Part shown: positions 26,261 to 35,386 of the stretch, one piece after another
Layout: each line of letters starts with the position of its first letter
Position numbering within the stretch: position 1 is the stretch's first letter
Assembly: GCA_024401715.1 (NCBI GenBank)
Contig: JAKSKO010000012.1
Coordinates: forward strand, 1-43,207
DNA: 43,207 bases
Direction of reading: 5' to 3'
Source of the DNA: Bacteroidales bacterium
GTDB taxonomy: Bacteria; Bacteroidota; Bacteroidia; Bacteroidales; UBA932
Made by a program: the position numbers and the translations under genes
The notes under the pieces: model-generated
What the model was told of the DNA's origin: nothing
Databases searched by the model: none
What the model saw: the letters and a program-made list of their open reading frames with translations, nothing else

Positions 26261-29200
26261 ATGAAAACCCATTCTTTACTCTGGACGCTATTGATCATCA
26301 CATCAATCGGCTTTTCAGTTCCTGCAGCCGCCGCTGATGCCTCCCCTGCGGAGAACCAGGCAGCACAGGACAATGTTAAAGTGAACGGTGTGGTAAGGGA
26401 TGCACAGGGACAGGCCGTCCCGGGCGCATCTGTTTATGAACAGGGAACCACCGTGGGCACGACCACAGCCCAGGACGGCACGTTCTCGCTTCAACTTTCA
26501 TCAAAAAATGCTTTCATTGCGGTTAGTTGCCTAGGCTACAAAGACCTTGCAACAAGCGCAGCAGGAAGATCTTTCATCGAGGTGGAATTGGAGGAATCCT
26601 ATGAGATGCTGGACGAAGTGATTGCCATCGGCTATGGCACCATCAAGAAAAGCAGCCTGACAGGATCTATTGCCCAGGTTTCCGGAAAAGACCTTGCGAG
26701 CAACCCGTCAGTCAACCTCCAGGATGCTCTCCAGGGCCGCGCTGCCGGCGTTTATGTAGACCCTGCAAGACAGCCTGGCGACGGTACAACAATCCGTATC
26801 CGCGGTGTACGTTCCCTCAACGCAAGCAACAACCCTCTTCTCATCGTGGACGGAATGCCCGGTTCTTGGGAAAACCTCAACTCGAATGACGTTGAGAGCA
26901 TGGAAATCATGAAGGATGCTGCTGCAACAGCCATCTACGGTTCACGTGCGGCAAACGGCGTCATCATGGTCACAACAAAATCTGCAAGAGGCAGCAAGAA
27001 GTTCAACGTTGAGCTTAACTCATATGCCGGCTTCAACAACTACAGAATGGTAAAACTTCTCGACGGCCCGAGGTACGCGGAAATGATCAGGGACGTGAAG
27101 AGATTCGAGAGTTACGGTACCGATTATGACAAGTGGGTGGATTCTGATATCGACACCCAGGAGGCACTTAAGTTGTGGAACCAGACTTGGGCCGAGAACT
27201 ATTACGAGAAAGGAATCGACTTCAACTGGCAGAACGCCCTCCTGTCCAAGAACAGTTTCACCACCGGACACACCCTGTCCCTGGGCTACAATTCGGAGAA
27301 ATTGAAGTACAATCTGTCATACAACTTCCAGAATGACAACTCTTACTATAAGACAGTTAACTACCAGCGCCATATTCTCAACAGCTCTGTAAAATTCACT
27401 CCGGCAAAATGGATCGAACTCACCCAGACCACACGCCTCAGCTACAGGAAGAACTCGGGCGAGCCTACAGACACCTACAACTCCATCGCGCGCATGACTC
27501 CGTTTGAGACTCCGTACGTGGATGACGACAAGGCTCAGGGCCTCAAGACCGTTGTTGGCAAGGAGGGATATGTAAACCCTCTGTGGAACTACGAGAAAGG
27601 TCATTTCGTAAATAACAAGCTGAATCTGATGGCAGACCTGATTTTCGGCGTAACAGTGCGCCCTACTTCATGGCTGAGCCTCCAGACAAACCTCAAACTC
27701 AACTTTGCAGAGTATACAAACGGCCAATACTTTGATTCGAAGTCAACCGAACAGAACCTCGGTCTCAACTACGGTTATCTCAAGAAACAGTCTACTGCAG
27801 GCTACACATGGAATGCCATCGTTACTGCAGACAAGACTTTCGGCAGCCACCATCTTACTCTCACAGGCGTTGTGGAGGCTATCCAGGACAAGATGAACTA
27901 CGTTTCAGCCGAGTCTCAGGATATCGCTGCTGCATATATGGACTACCACTTCCTTCAGTCAGGCGTGCAGAACAGGGATCTGAAGTCCGGTTACGAAAAA
28001 GCCAGTCTGTTCTCAGTCCTGGGCCGTTTCCAGTATGATTTCAGGAACAAACTCATCTTCAATGCGGCTGTCCGTTATGACGGATCGTCAAGACTTGCTG
28101 CAGGAAACAAATGGAGACTTTTCCCTTCAGTATCAGCCGCATGGCGTATCTCAGAGGAACCTTTCATCAAGAATCTCGGCAATAAGATCTCTGACCTCAA
28201 AGTGCGTGTCAGCTACGGTGAGATAGGCAACCAGGCCATCGATCCATACCAGACTCTGACATCTCTCAAGTCCACCACTTACTCATGGGGCGGCGAAGGC
28301 GTATACGCCTGGTATCCTAGCACACTTGCAAACCAGAATCTCGGATGGGAGGTTTCGAAGACAGTCAATGCCGGCATCGATTTCGGATTCCTTGGCAACC
28401 GCATTACCGGTACGGTGGAGTATTATCACACCAATACCCAGGACGTGCTCATGAAACGCACCATTCCTGATGTTACCGGCTTCAGCTACATCTGGCAGAA
28501 TATCGGCAGCACGCAGAACCAGGGCGTCGAGTTATCGCTCAACGGCGTGGCCATCAGCACACGTGACCTCACATGGAGCATAGGTGCGAACGCCTCAAGA
28601 AACTGGAACAAGATCACTGGTTTGATTGACGGCCAGGACCTTGTCAGCAACGCTTGGTTCATCGGCCAGCCTATCAATGTAATCTATGATCATAAGTTCG
28701 ACGGTATCTGGCAGCTGGATGAGGCAGAGCAGGCAAAGGTGTTCAAGGCAGAGCCGGGCCAGATCAAAGTAAAGAACCTTGACGATTCCGACGAGGCCAT
28801 CACCGATTCCGACAAGACTATCCTCGGAACAAAAGACCCTAAGTGGCTGGCATCCCTCCATACATCTCTCACCTACAAGGGCTTCGACGTGTCCCTCAAC
28901 TTCTCGGGCCAGTTCGGCTATCTCATTTCGGCCAGCAACTATGTGCCTAAATGGAACGGCGAGAAATGGATGTCCGCAGACGTTGACTGGTGGACTCCTC
29001 TCAACCCGACCAACAAATGGCCTAGAGTGCAGACCTCACCGGATCACAACTACGCATCCACGCTCCAGTATTTCAGGGGAGATTTCATAAAACTCCAGAA
29101 CATCAGCCTCGGATACGACTTCAGCCGTCTGATCAAGAGCGAGGTTATCAGCAAACTCCGCCTGTATGCAGAAGGCCGTAACGTTGCTTACCTTTACAAG

Positions 29201-29290
29201 GGATGTCCAAAGGATGTAACACCGGAGGAGCCGAATTCAGTATATACAATCCCGGCTACATATGTGCTTGGCGTAAACCTTACTTTCTAA
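26261..29290 (+). CDS. SusC-like TonB-dependent outer membrane transporter
   Basis: 1009 residues, normal for SusC/RagA. It has a Sec signal (to about residue 25), then a carboxypeptidase-like regulatory domain (VNGVVRDAQGQAVPGASVYEQGT, in part, through FIEVELEE). The TonB-box region DEVIAIGYGTIKKSSLTGSI and the plug domain (LQDALQGRAAGVYV, IRIRGVRSLNASNNPLLIVDG, IYGSRAANGVIMVTTK) follow, then a 22-strand barrel ending YVLGVNLTF. It imports large oligosaccharides bound by its SusD partner, which starts 11 bases downstream. No N-terminal secretin/FecR-interacting domain is evident, so sigma/anti-sigma control is unlikely and the DeoR regulator is the only local candidate. Confidence 0.96.
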   Translation: MKTHSLLWTLLIITSIGFSVPAAAADASPAENQAAQDNVKVNGVVRDAQGQAVPGASVYEQGTTVGTTTAQDGTFSLQLSSKNAFIAVSCLGYKDLATSAAGRSFIEVELEESYEMLDEVIAIGYGTIKKSSLTGSIAQVSGKDLASNPSVNLQDALQGRAAGVYVDPARQPGDGTTIRIRGVRSLNASNNPLLIVDGMPGSWENLNSNDVESMEIMKDAAATAIYGSRAANGVIMVTTKSARGSKKFNVELNSYAGFNNYRMVKLLDGPRYAEMIRDVKRFESYGTDYDKWVDSDIDTQEALKLWNQTWAENYYEKGIDFNWQNALLSKNSFTTGHTLSLGYNSEKLKYNLSYNFQNDNSYYKTVNYQRHILNSSVKFTPAKWIELTQTTRLSYRKNSGEPTDTYNSIARMTPFETPYVDDDKAQGLKTVVGKEGYVNPLWNYEKGHFVNNKLNLMADLIFGVTVRPTSWLSLQTNLKLNFAEYTNGQYFDSKSTEQNLGLNYGYLKKQSTAGYTWNAIVTADKTFGSHHLTLTGVVEAIQDKMNYVSAESQDIAAAYMDYHFLQSGVQNRDLKSGYEKASLFSVLGRFQYDFRNKLIFNAAVRYDGSSRLAAGNKWRLFPSVSAAWRISEEPFIKNLGNKISDLKVRVSYGEIGNQAIDPYQTLTSLKSTTYSWGGEGVYAWYPSTLANQNLGWEVSKTVNAGIDFGFLGNRITGTVEYYHTNTQDVLMKRTIPDVTGFSYIWQNIGSTQNQGVELSLNGVAISTRDLTWSIGANASRNWNKITGLIDGQDLVSNAWFIGQPINVIYDHKFDGIWQLDEAEQAKVFKAEPGQIKVKNLDDSDEAITDSDKTILGTKDPKWLASLHTSLTYKGFDVSLNFSGQFGYLISASNYVPKWNGEKWMSADVDWWTPLNPTNKWPRVQTSPDHNYASTLQYFRGDFIKLQNISLGYDFSRLIKSEVISKLRLYAEGRNVAYLYKGCPKDVTPEEPNSVYTIPATYVLGVNLTF

Positions 29291-29301
29291 TTTAACCGAT
29301 C

Positions 29302-31209
29302 ATGAATACAATGAAAAAGATATTTCTGCTTATTGCTGCCACATGTGCGCTCGCTTCATGCAAGGGTTTCCTTGAAGAAGAGTCGAAGTCAGAGATGACA
29401 ACAGAGTACTACAATACTGAGGCAGGTCTCAAGTCCGGAGTGGCTGCCGCATATGCCACTGCGAGAAACGTATTCCAGGCCAACATGTACCTTCTGAACG
29501 TTGTGTCCGACATTACAGAAATCGGCACATCGGACAAGGGACGTCAGTATGGCCGTATGGCTGATCCTACTTCTACAATGATGAAAGACCTATTCTCGGA
29601 TTTCCATCAGGGCGTCATGATAGCCAATCGCGTGGAAAGTGTGATACTGGAGACTCCGAAAGAGGACCTCACAGCAGTCCAGGTCACTTCTCTTGCCGAG
29701 CTTCGCTGCCTCAGGGCCATGTACTACCAGTATATGGTGGAGCTTTGGGGCAAATACGGTCACTACCAGGACAAGGTGTACACCACCTACGATGATGCGA
29801 TGCTGCATATCAACCAGATTTCAGTGCTGGAGTATTACGAGCATATTCTCACAGACCTCAAGTTCGCGATAGAAAACCTTCCTGCCACTCAGTCTGATTT
29901 CGGGCGCTTCACCCAGGGTGCGGCCAAAGCCATCAAGGCAAAGGCACTCCTTGCCATCGCAGGTTACACCAGCAGTGATTATGCAGGCCAGGAAGAGCAC
30001 AATATCCACACCAAACTCGGATACTCGTCATTGGCAGACCTCTATACCGAGGCCCAAAGGCTTGCGCAGAGTGTTATCAACGATTATAATTACAGTCTCT
30101 GTCCTAAATGGGAGGACAACTTCGACGAAGGCAACCAGAAGAACAGTGAGGTGATATGGTCTGTACAATGGACACAGAATCTGACCTTCAACGACAACGC
30201 CTGCTATATTCACAGGTTCGGCTGCTGCCGTCCCAACTACACTCTGACCATGACGGTCAAAGACGGTGTAACTACCGTGAAGGACGGATCGTTCAGCGTA
30301 TACAGGAACATGAACGGCAAGGTGGACAAATACAGTCTCCTGGGCCACTCCATGTACTACGGACGTGAATATCGTTACGTCATGCCTTCATACAAATGGA
30401 TTCAGATGTTCGATGACAAGGATAAACGCAAACTTGAGACATTCGAAACTTGCTGGCTCCGCCTCGACGATGCAATCGCTCCACCTGCAGACATGACTGA
30501 TACAGTGCGCTATATGCCTTTGCGTGCCATCACAAAAGCAGAGGAGCAGCAGCATAGCGACTGGGTTGCTTCCAAGGACGTTCACGCATATTATCTGGAC
30601 GGTCTCAATGAGGTGTACGACCTTGATAACCCTAATGATCCTCTTACATACGGCGGCCCGCTCAACCACAGGTCTAACTACAACAGCCTCAAGAAATTCT
30701 ATGACCGCAGCCGTATTGCAGAAGCAAAACAGAATGACGGTACTGCAAACTTCACAGTTATCCGTCTTGCGGAAATGCACCTTATCGACGCAGAATGTAC
30801 TCACATGCTGGGCGGAACCGATGCAGACGTTTACAAGGCTCTTGAACCTCTGTGGAAACGTGCATTTGACAAACTTTCCGATGCCGACGTATACAAACCG
30901 GCAGGCGGAGTGGACATTGACTTCATCATAGATGAGTATGACCGTGAGGTGGGATTCGAGTGCAATACTTACTTCATCCTCAAGCGTACCCATACACTTC
31001 TTGAAAGGCTCGCGGCATGTCCGGTGAGCAAGGAGGTTGCCAAGACAGCTGAAGTCCAGAAGAGAGACCTCGTGAAAGACTATGGAAAGAATCTCTACAT
31101 CAGGCCGTTCCCTTCATCAATTGCAGCGAAGTTCGTAGGTCTCACCAGGGAGATGCTTCCTCCGGGCTACGATTATGGCAATCAGTTTGACGCTCCTGCA
31201 GCAGAATAA
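29302..31209 (+). CDS. SusD/RagB-like glycan-binding lipoprotein
   Basis: 635 residues, in the upper range for SusD. The lipobox is ALASC (Cys 20 from this start; a second Met at 29311 is also possible). Family landmarks are FLEEESKSEMTTEYYNTEAG near the start, an SLAELRCLRAMYYQYMVELWG helix pair, GAAKAIKAKALLAIAGY, a VIRLAEMHLIDAECTHMLGG stretch, and the C-terminal EYDREVGFECNTYFILKRTHTL, which corresponds to the usual E-RRE---E--R---LKR pattern. It sits over the SusC barrel and captures glycan. A long insertion with several Lys and Tyr residues between about 290 and 470 may form the binding face. Confidence 0.95.
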   Translation: MNTMKKIFLLIAATCALASCKGFLEEESKSEMTTEYYNTEAGLKSGVAAAYATARNVFQANMYLLNVVSDITEIGTSDKGRQYGRMADPTSTMMKDLFSDFHQGVMIANRVESVILETPKEDLTAVQVTSLAELRCLRAMYYQYMVELWGKYGHYQDKVYTTYDDAMLHINQISVLEYYEHILTDLKFAIENLPATQSDFGRFTQGAAKAIKAKALLAIAGYTSSDYAGQEEHNIHTKLGYSSLADLYTEAQRLAQSVINDYNYSLCPKWEDNFDEGNQKNSEVIWSVQWTQNLTFNDNACYIHRFGCCRPNYTLTMTVKDGVTTVKDGSFSVYRNMNGKVDKYSLLGHSMYYGREYRYVMPSYKWIQMFDDKDKRKLETFETCWLRLDDAIAPPADMTDTVRYMPLRAITKAEEQQHSDWVASKDVHAYYLDGLNEVYDLDNPNDPLTYGGPLNHRSNYNSLKKFYDRSRIAEAKQNDGTANFTVIRLAEMHLIDAECTHMLGGTDADVYKALEPLWKRAFDKLSDADVYKPAGGVDIDFIIDEYDREVGFECNTYFILKRTHTLLERLAACPVSKEVAKTAEVQKRDLVKDYGKNLYIRPFPSSIAAKFVGLTREMLPPGYDYGNQFDAPAAE

Positions 31210-31231
31210 GGATATCAAATAAATTACTGAA

Positions 31232-32296
31232 ATGAAGACACTCCTCCTGTTTATGTCCCTGGTTCTCGGCTTGAACCAGCTTCCGACCTCCGTCATGATC
31301 AATGGTGAAAGATTCCATGTACAGGGCATCGCTCTGGACAGACAGGAGGAATGCCTTTACTGTTCATTTACAAGCGCGTTTTTCAAAACGGATCTCCAGG
31401 GAAACATCACAGCCAGCGTGACCGGCATCAACGGACATCTCGGCGCAATGACATGGGATCCCGTTGAAAGGAAAGTTTACGCATCACTGGAATTCAAGGA
31501 TGACGAGATAGGCACAGGCATCTCCCGCAAACTGGGGAAGGAAGCCTATTCCCGTTCCCAGACAACATTCAACATCGCGGTCATAGATGTTGACCGCATC
31601 AAAGGCTTCGATGTCCCTGCAGACAGTGTAATGACGCTGATAAGGGTGGACGAAGCCATTAAGGACTACATGGCAGGCGTAACTGTGGGATCGAAGGAAC
31701 TTGAGCACCGATATGCCTGCTCCGGAATAGACGGCATCACCATAGGCCCGGCCATAGGAAAGAAAGACAATGGCGAAAGGTATCTCTATGTCGCATACGG
31801 CATCTATGGAGACACCGCCAGGACAGACAATGACAACAACGTCATTCTCTGCTACAGCCTCAGGAATCCAGGCAAACTGAAGCACAAATACTTTGTATAC
31901 ACCGGCAACACACGGTGGGGTGTTCAGAACCTTGCCTACGATTCCCACACGGGGAAACTTTTCCTGGCAGTGTACCAGGGCAGAAAAGCTCATTTCCCCA
32001 ACTACAATCTCTACAGCCTTGACATGTCCCAGAAACCGTTCAAGGCCCCATTGAAAGATGTCCCTTATCAGAAAGGAAAAGTAGAGCAGCTTAAGTTATC
32101 CGAAGACGGGCTCACCGACGGAAAGGGCATCTACGGCTGGTATTTTCCATGGGGAAGCACAGGCCTGTGCCCTCTTGGAGAAGGATACTACTATATCAGC
32201 GAAAACGGAAAGATAGAAGGAAACAATTATTGTCGCGCTACCCTGTACCGATGGGTGGGAGAAAAGGACAAGGTATTTGAAAAAGTAGAAAGATAA
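31232..32296 (+). CDS. Secreted protein of unknown family, probably a beta-propeller
   Basis: 354 residues with a short signal-like start (MKTLLLFMSLVLGLNQL). I do not recognise the family. The sequence has repeated short beta segments separated by turns, such as HVQGIALDRQEECLYCSFTS, HLGAMTWDPVERKVYASLEF, GITIGPAIGKK-N-ERYLYVAYG and GVQNLAYDSHTGKLFLAVYQ. The recurring D---G-LY-A pattern fits beta-propeller blades. The end has GWYFPWGSTGLCPLGEGYYYISE. It lies between susD (22 bases) and the GH28-like gene (1 base), so it should act in the periplasm or at the surface on the same substrate, perhaps as a binding protein or a lyase/phosphodiesterase-like enzyme. The function is open. Confidence 0.75.
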   Translation: MKTLLLFMSLVLGLNQLPTSVMINGERFHVQGIALDRQEECLYCSFTSAFFKTDLQGNITASVTGINGHLGAMTWDPVERKVYASLEFKDDEIGTGISRKLGKEAYSRSQTTFNIAVIDVDRIKGFDVPADSVMTLIRVDEAIKDYMAGVTVGSKELEHRYACSGIDGITIGPAIGKKDNGERYLYVAYGIYGDTARTDNDNNVILCYSLRNPGKLKHKYFVYTGNTRWGVQNLAYDSHTGKLFLAVYQGRKAHFPNYNLYSLDMSQKPFKAPLKDVPYQKGKVEQLKLSEDGLTDGKGIYGWYFPWGSTGLCPLGEGYYYISENGKIEGNNYCRATLYRWVGEKDKVFEKVER

Positions 32297-32297
32297 G

Positions 32298-34730
32298 ATG
32301 AAAACAGCACTGAAGCACATCACGGCGCTTGCTCTGGCAGCCATTTTTTCCATCTCTGCCTATGGACAGGTGTACAACGTGAAGAAATACGGAGCCAAGG
32401 GTGACGGGCGCAATGTGGACTCCGAGGCCATCAACAAAGCCATCGAGGCCGCATCGGGGAAAGGGGGCGGAACGGTTTACGTCCCTGCCGGAACCTATCT
32501 GTGCTACAGCATAAGAATGCAGAGCCACATCCAGCTCTACCTGGACAAAGGTGCTGTGATCCTGGCCGCCGAGCCAGACGGCAAACACGCATACGACCTG
32601 CCGGAATTCAACCCGGACAACAAGTATCAGGACTTCGGCCACAGCCACTGGCAGAATTCGCTGATATGGGGCATTGGGCTGAAGGATATCAGTATAGCCG
32701 GACCCGGCATGATTGACGGCAAAGGTCTGGAACGCAAGAAGTGCGCAGACGGCCATGCAAACAAGGCGATTGCCTTCAAACTTTGTAACGACGTCACCAT
32801 CAAGGACATCAAGATGTACAGGTGCGGACATTTCGCCCTGCTTCTGACCGGAGTGGAAAACCTCCTTCTCCAGAATATCATATGCGACACCCAGCGCGAC
32901 GGCTTCGACATTGACTGCTGCAGGAATGTGAGGGTTATAGGATGTAGCGTGAACTCTCCTTATGATGACGGTATTGTTCTGAAGGCCTCATACGCACTGG
33001 GCTATTTCAAGGACACGGAGAATGTCACCATCTCCGACTGCTTCCTAAGCGGATATGACGTGGGAGCAATGCTTAGCAACAGCTGGAGCAAGGAGGTTGT
33101 GGCAAAGCGCCGCGACAATTCCTGCGGAAGAATCAAGCTTGGAACGGAGAGCAGCGGAGGCTTCAAGAACGTTGCCGTTACAAACTGCGTCTTCGAATAC
33201 TGCGGCGGACTCTTTGTTGAGAGCATGGACGGAGGCGCGGCAGAAGACATCACTTTCAGCAACATAACCATGCGTGACTGCCTAGACTCCCCTATCTTTA
33301 TCAGGTTGGGTGCCAGAATGAGAAGTCCGGAAGGAACAGCATTGGGAACTATACGCAGGGTGATGTTCAGCGACATAAACGTATACAACGCCAATTCCAC
33401 ATACCCAAGCATCATAAGCGGTATTCCGGGCCACTGCATAGAGGACGTTGTACTGAGAAACGTTCACCTCAATTACAAGGGCGGTTCGGATGTGAAAGCT
33501 TCGCGCGGCCTGCCTCCTGAAGCGGAGAAGGCCTACCCCGACCCTTGGATGTTCGGCCCTATTGCCTGCAAAGGTCTGCTGCTTAGGCATGCACGCAATA
33601 TAAAATTTGACGGCGTGCACTACAGCTTCAATACTCCTGACGAACTCCCCGTGGTACTCACCAACGATGTGAAAGGCATCGTGGAGAACGATGTAACTGT
33701 GCGCAACCTCTACGAAGAAGAGAAAGAGATCCAGCAGGATGTCGTGAACGAGAAATTCATCGATGCGCCGCTTTCTTCCGACATGATATACAGCGTGGGC
33801 GCCCTCAAAAGTCCGACATCGGTCATGCAGAGCTTCGACCTCGATTTGGAAGAAAACATCATTTACTATACCCAGCTCCACAAGAGATATCGCATACTGG
33901 CATCCTGGGGTAAGGTCAACGGTTTGGAAAGCGACGGATGCATGTATCTTGACTATTTCGGCCACGGAAGCAACTTCACCATGGAGAACCTTTCAAAAGA
34001 CAAATATCTGTGGATAGGTACCTATGCTTCAAAGAATGAGAACGGTGATTACTGGGGAGACCAGATAATCACACGCATCAAGATTGAGGACGGAAAGGTC
34101 ATCAAGCCTTGGGAATGCACGGACAACTATTACTTCGGGGAGAAGAATGTGTCGTGTGCCCTTGATTTTGACAATGACCTCATCACCATACTTGGAATCA
34201 GTTCAGGCAATGTAAGGACATACAAGCTTAGCGAACTGACAAAACTCCCCGTGGAGAAAATCACCCTTGAGCCTGTCACCTATGGCGGAGACAAGGCACC
34301 GGAGGAGGAAACAACCGTAACACCGCAGGTGATGGCACGAGACTGCAGCAAGGTCAAGCCTCTGGGCCAGTTCCACATCGAGCGAACCAAAGGCATATCA
34401 TGGCAAGGCTTTGATGTATACGGCAAGAGAATCTACCAGGCGCAGGGTGACGGAAACAAAAATGACGGTGTGGACCCTTCAAACGCATATGTCCTGATTT
34501 TCAAGACAGGCGGTTCAGTTACGCAGCCACGCACCCTTGTCCAGGCAGTAAGGGACCTCAAGCAGCTTGAGGCAATGGGTCTCACCGACACAGGATACAT
34601 GGAACCTGAAGGCGTAAAGATACGCAACGGCATAATGTACTGCGGTTACGCTGCCAAAAATTCAAAAGGAGAACGCAAGGGTGTTATCCTCATGTTCTCC
34701 CGCGAACCTATCTCAAAAGGTGATTACTAG
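32298..34730 (+). CDS. GH28-like polygalacturonase domain fused to a TagC/phage-RBP-like beta-propeller
   Basis: 810 residues with a Sec signal (to about residue 23). Residues about 25-460 form a right-handed beta-helix of GH28 type: VKKYGAKGDGRNVDSEAINKAI, then DGFDIDCCRNV (D201-D206), YDDGIVLKAS (D223, D224, the likely acid pair), and GRIKLGTESSGGFKNV (R278-K280). This matches the GH28-like proteins of Bacteroidetes more than plant or fungal polygalacturonases. From about 485 to 810 there is a second beta-rich domain: SPTSVMQSFDLDLEENIIYYTQ, a FGHGSNF motif near 555, DKYLWIGTYASK, ITRIKIEDGKVI and IRNGIMYCGYAAKNSKGERKGVI. This resembles the phage P68 receptor-binding/TagC-like propeller family; this is by recall and needs a profile search. 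The stop codon overlaps that of the convergent lipoprotein gene (CTAG). Confidence 0.8.
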   Translation: MKTALKHITALALAAIFSISAYGQVYNVKKYGAKGDGRNVDSEAINKAIEAASGKGGGTVYVPAGTYLCYSIRMQSHIQLYLDKGAVILAAEPDGKHAYDLPEFNPDNKYQDFGHSHWQNSLIWGIGLKDISIAGPGMIDGKGLERKKCADGHANKAIAFKLCNDVTIKDIKMYRCGHFALLLTGVENLLLQNIICDTQRDGFDIDCCRNVRVIGCSVNSPYDDGIVLKASYALGYFKDTENVTISDCFLSGYDVGAMLSNSWSKEVVAKRRDNSCGRIKLGTESSGGFKNVAVTNCVFEYCGGLFVESMDGGAAEDITFSNITMRDCLDSPIFIRLGARMRSPEGTALGTIRRVMFSDINVYNANSTYPSIISGIPGHCIEDVVLRNVHLNYKGGSDVKASRGLPPEAEKAYPDPWMFGPIACKGLLLRHARNIKFDGVHYSFNTPDELPVVLTNDVKGIVENDVTVRNLYEEEKEIQQDVVNEKFIDAPLSSDMIYSVGALKSPTSVMQSFDLDLEENIIYYTQLHKRYRILASWGKVNGLESDGCMYLDYFGHGSNFTMENLSKDKYLWIGTYASKNENGDYWGDQIITRIKIEDGKVIKPWECTDNYYFGEKNVSCALDFDNDLITILGISSGNVRTYKLSELTKLPVEKITLEPVTYGGDKAPEEETTVTPQVMARDCSKVKPLGQFHIERTKGISWQGFDVYGKRIYQAQGDGNKNDGVDPSNAYVLIFKTGGSVTQPRTLVQAVRDLKQLEAMGLTDTGYMEPEGVKIRNGIMYCGYAAKNSKGERKGVILMFSREPISKGDY

Positions 34731-35383
34731 AATCTCTTGCGCTCGACCGGCTTTACCTGCATGAGGAAAGCGTACAACTCTGATATTCGGGCTGCAAAAC
34801 GCTCCGGATAAGGCATGTCGCAGTCCTCATCCTCTATCTCCACACGGCACTTCACGACGCCCTTCTGCATGATGTCCATCAGTTGCTGCTTTGTTACGAA
34901 GTACAGCGCGAAAGACTTGGTTGTGGTGCGTGTGTACACGCGGGGAACCCAGGTGCGTACCGTAACAGGGGTAAGATAAACAGCGTCATAGTACGGGCTG
35001 TATGCGTAGGCAATGCGGTTCTGATAGTAGATGTCATCTCTGTATTCCGTGCTTACATCCTTGTCGAATTCCCTCTCATAGAGATTGGCAAGCTCTATTT
35101 CAGAGCCGTCTGTAAGACGCAGACGCAGAAGGTCGTCCTTCTGGAAGACGCCGTGATCGGAATTTTTAAGGCAGGTGATGAGTATGCCCATGAGGGTATC
35201 TGTCTTTTCCGCCTTGTAACCAAGGGCTATCTCAAAAGAACCGAACAGATCTATATCCGAGGTGCACACGGTGCGCACACCCTTCTTGTCGGTGGAATTC
35301 ATTGCAACATGCAAGGGAGAGCATGACGCGAAAAGCATAGACAGCATGGCTGCCGCAAATGTATATACAAATAACTTTCTCAT
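34727..35383 (-). CDS. Small lipoprotein of unknown function
   Basis: 218 residues with a lipoprotein signal (MRKLFVYTFAAAMLSMLFASC, Cys 21). I do not recognise the family. It is mixed alpha/beta, with DIDLFGSFEIALGYKAEKTDTLMGILITC early, a charged central part (ELANLYEREFDKDVSTEYRDD), a Tyr-rich stretch, YFVTKQQLMDIMQKGVVKCRVEIED, and a basic end (PVERKRF). It follows transketolase by 3 bases and is therefore probably translated from the same message. It converges with the GH28-like gene, sharing four bases. Its link to transketolase is positional only. Confidence 0.82.
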   Translation of the reverse strand: MRKLFVYTFAAAMLSMLFASCSPLHVAMNSTDKKGVRTVCTSDIDLFGSFEIALGYKAEKTDTLMGILITCLKNSDHGVFQKDDLLRLRLTDGSEIELANLYEREFDKDVSTEYRDDIYYQNRIAYAYSPYYDAVYLTPVTVRTWVPRVYTRTTTKSFALYFVTKQQLMDIMQKGVVKCRVEIEDEDCDMPYPERFAARISELYAFLMQVKPVERKRF

Positions 35384-35386
35384 ATC

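Noticed and set aside
32298..34730. Prophage origin suggested by the phage-RBP-like domain
   Set aside because: No integrase, capsid, terminase or tail genes nearby; the domain sits in a signal-bearing protein of a SusC/SusD operon.
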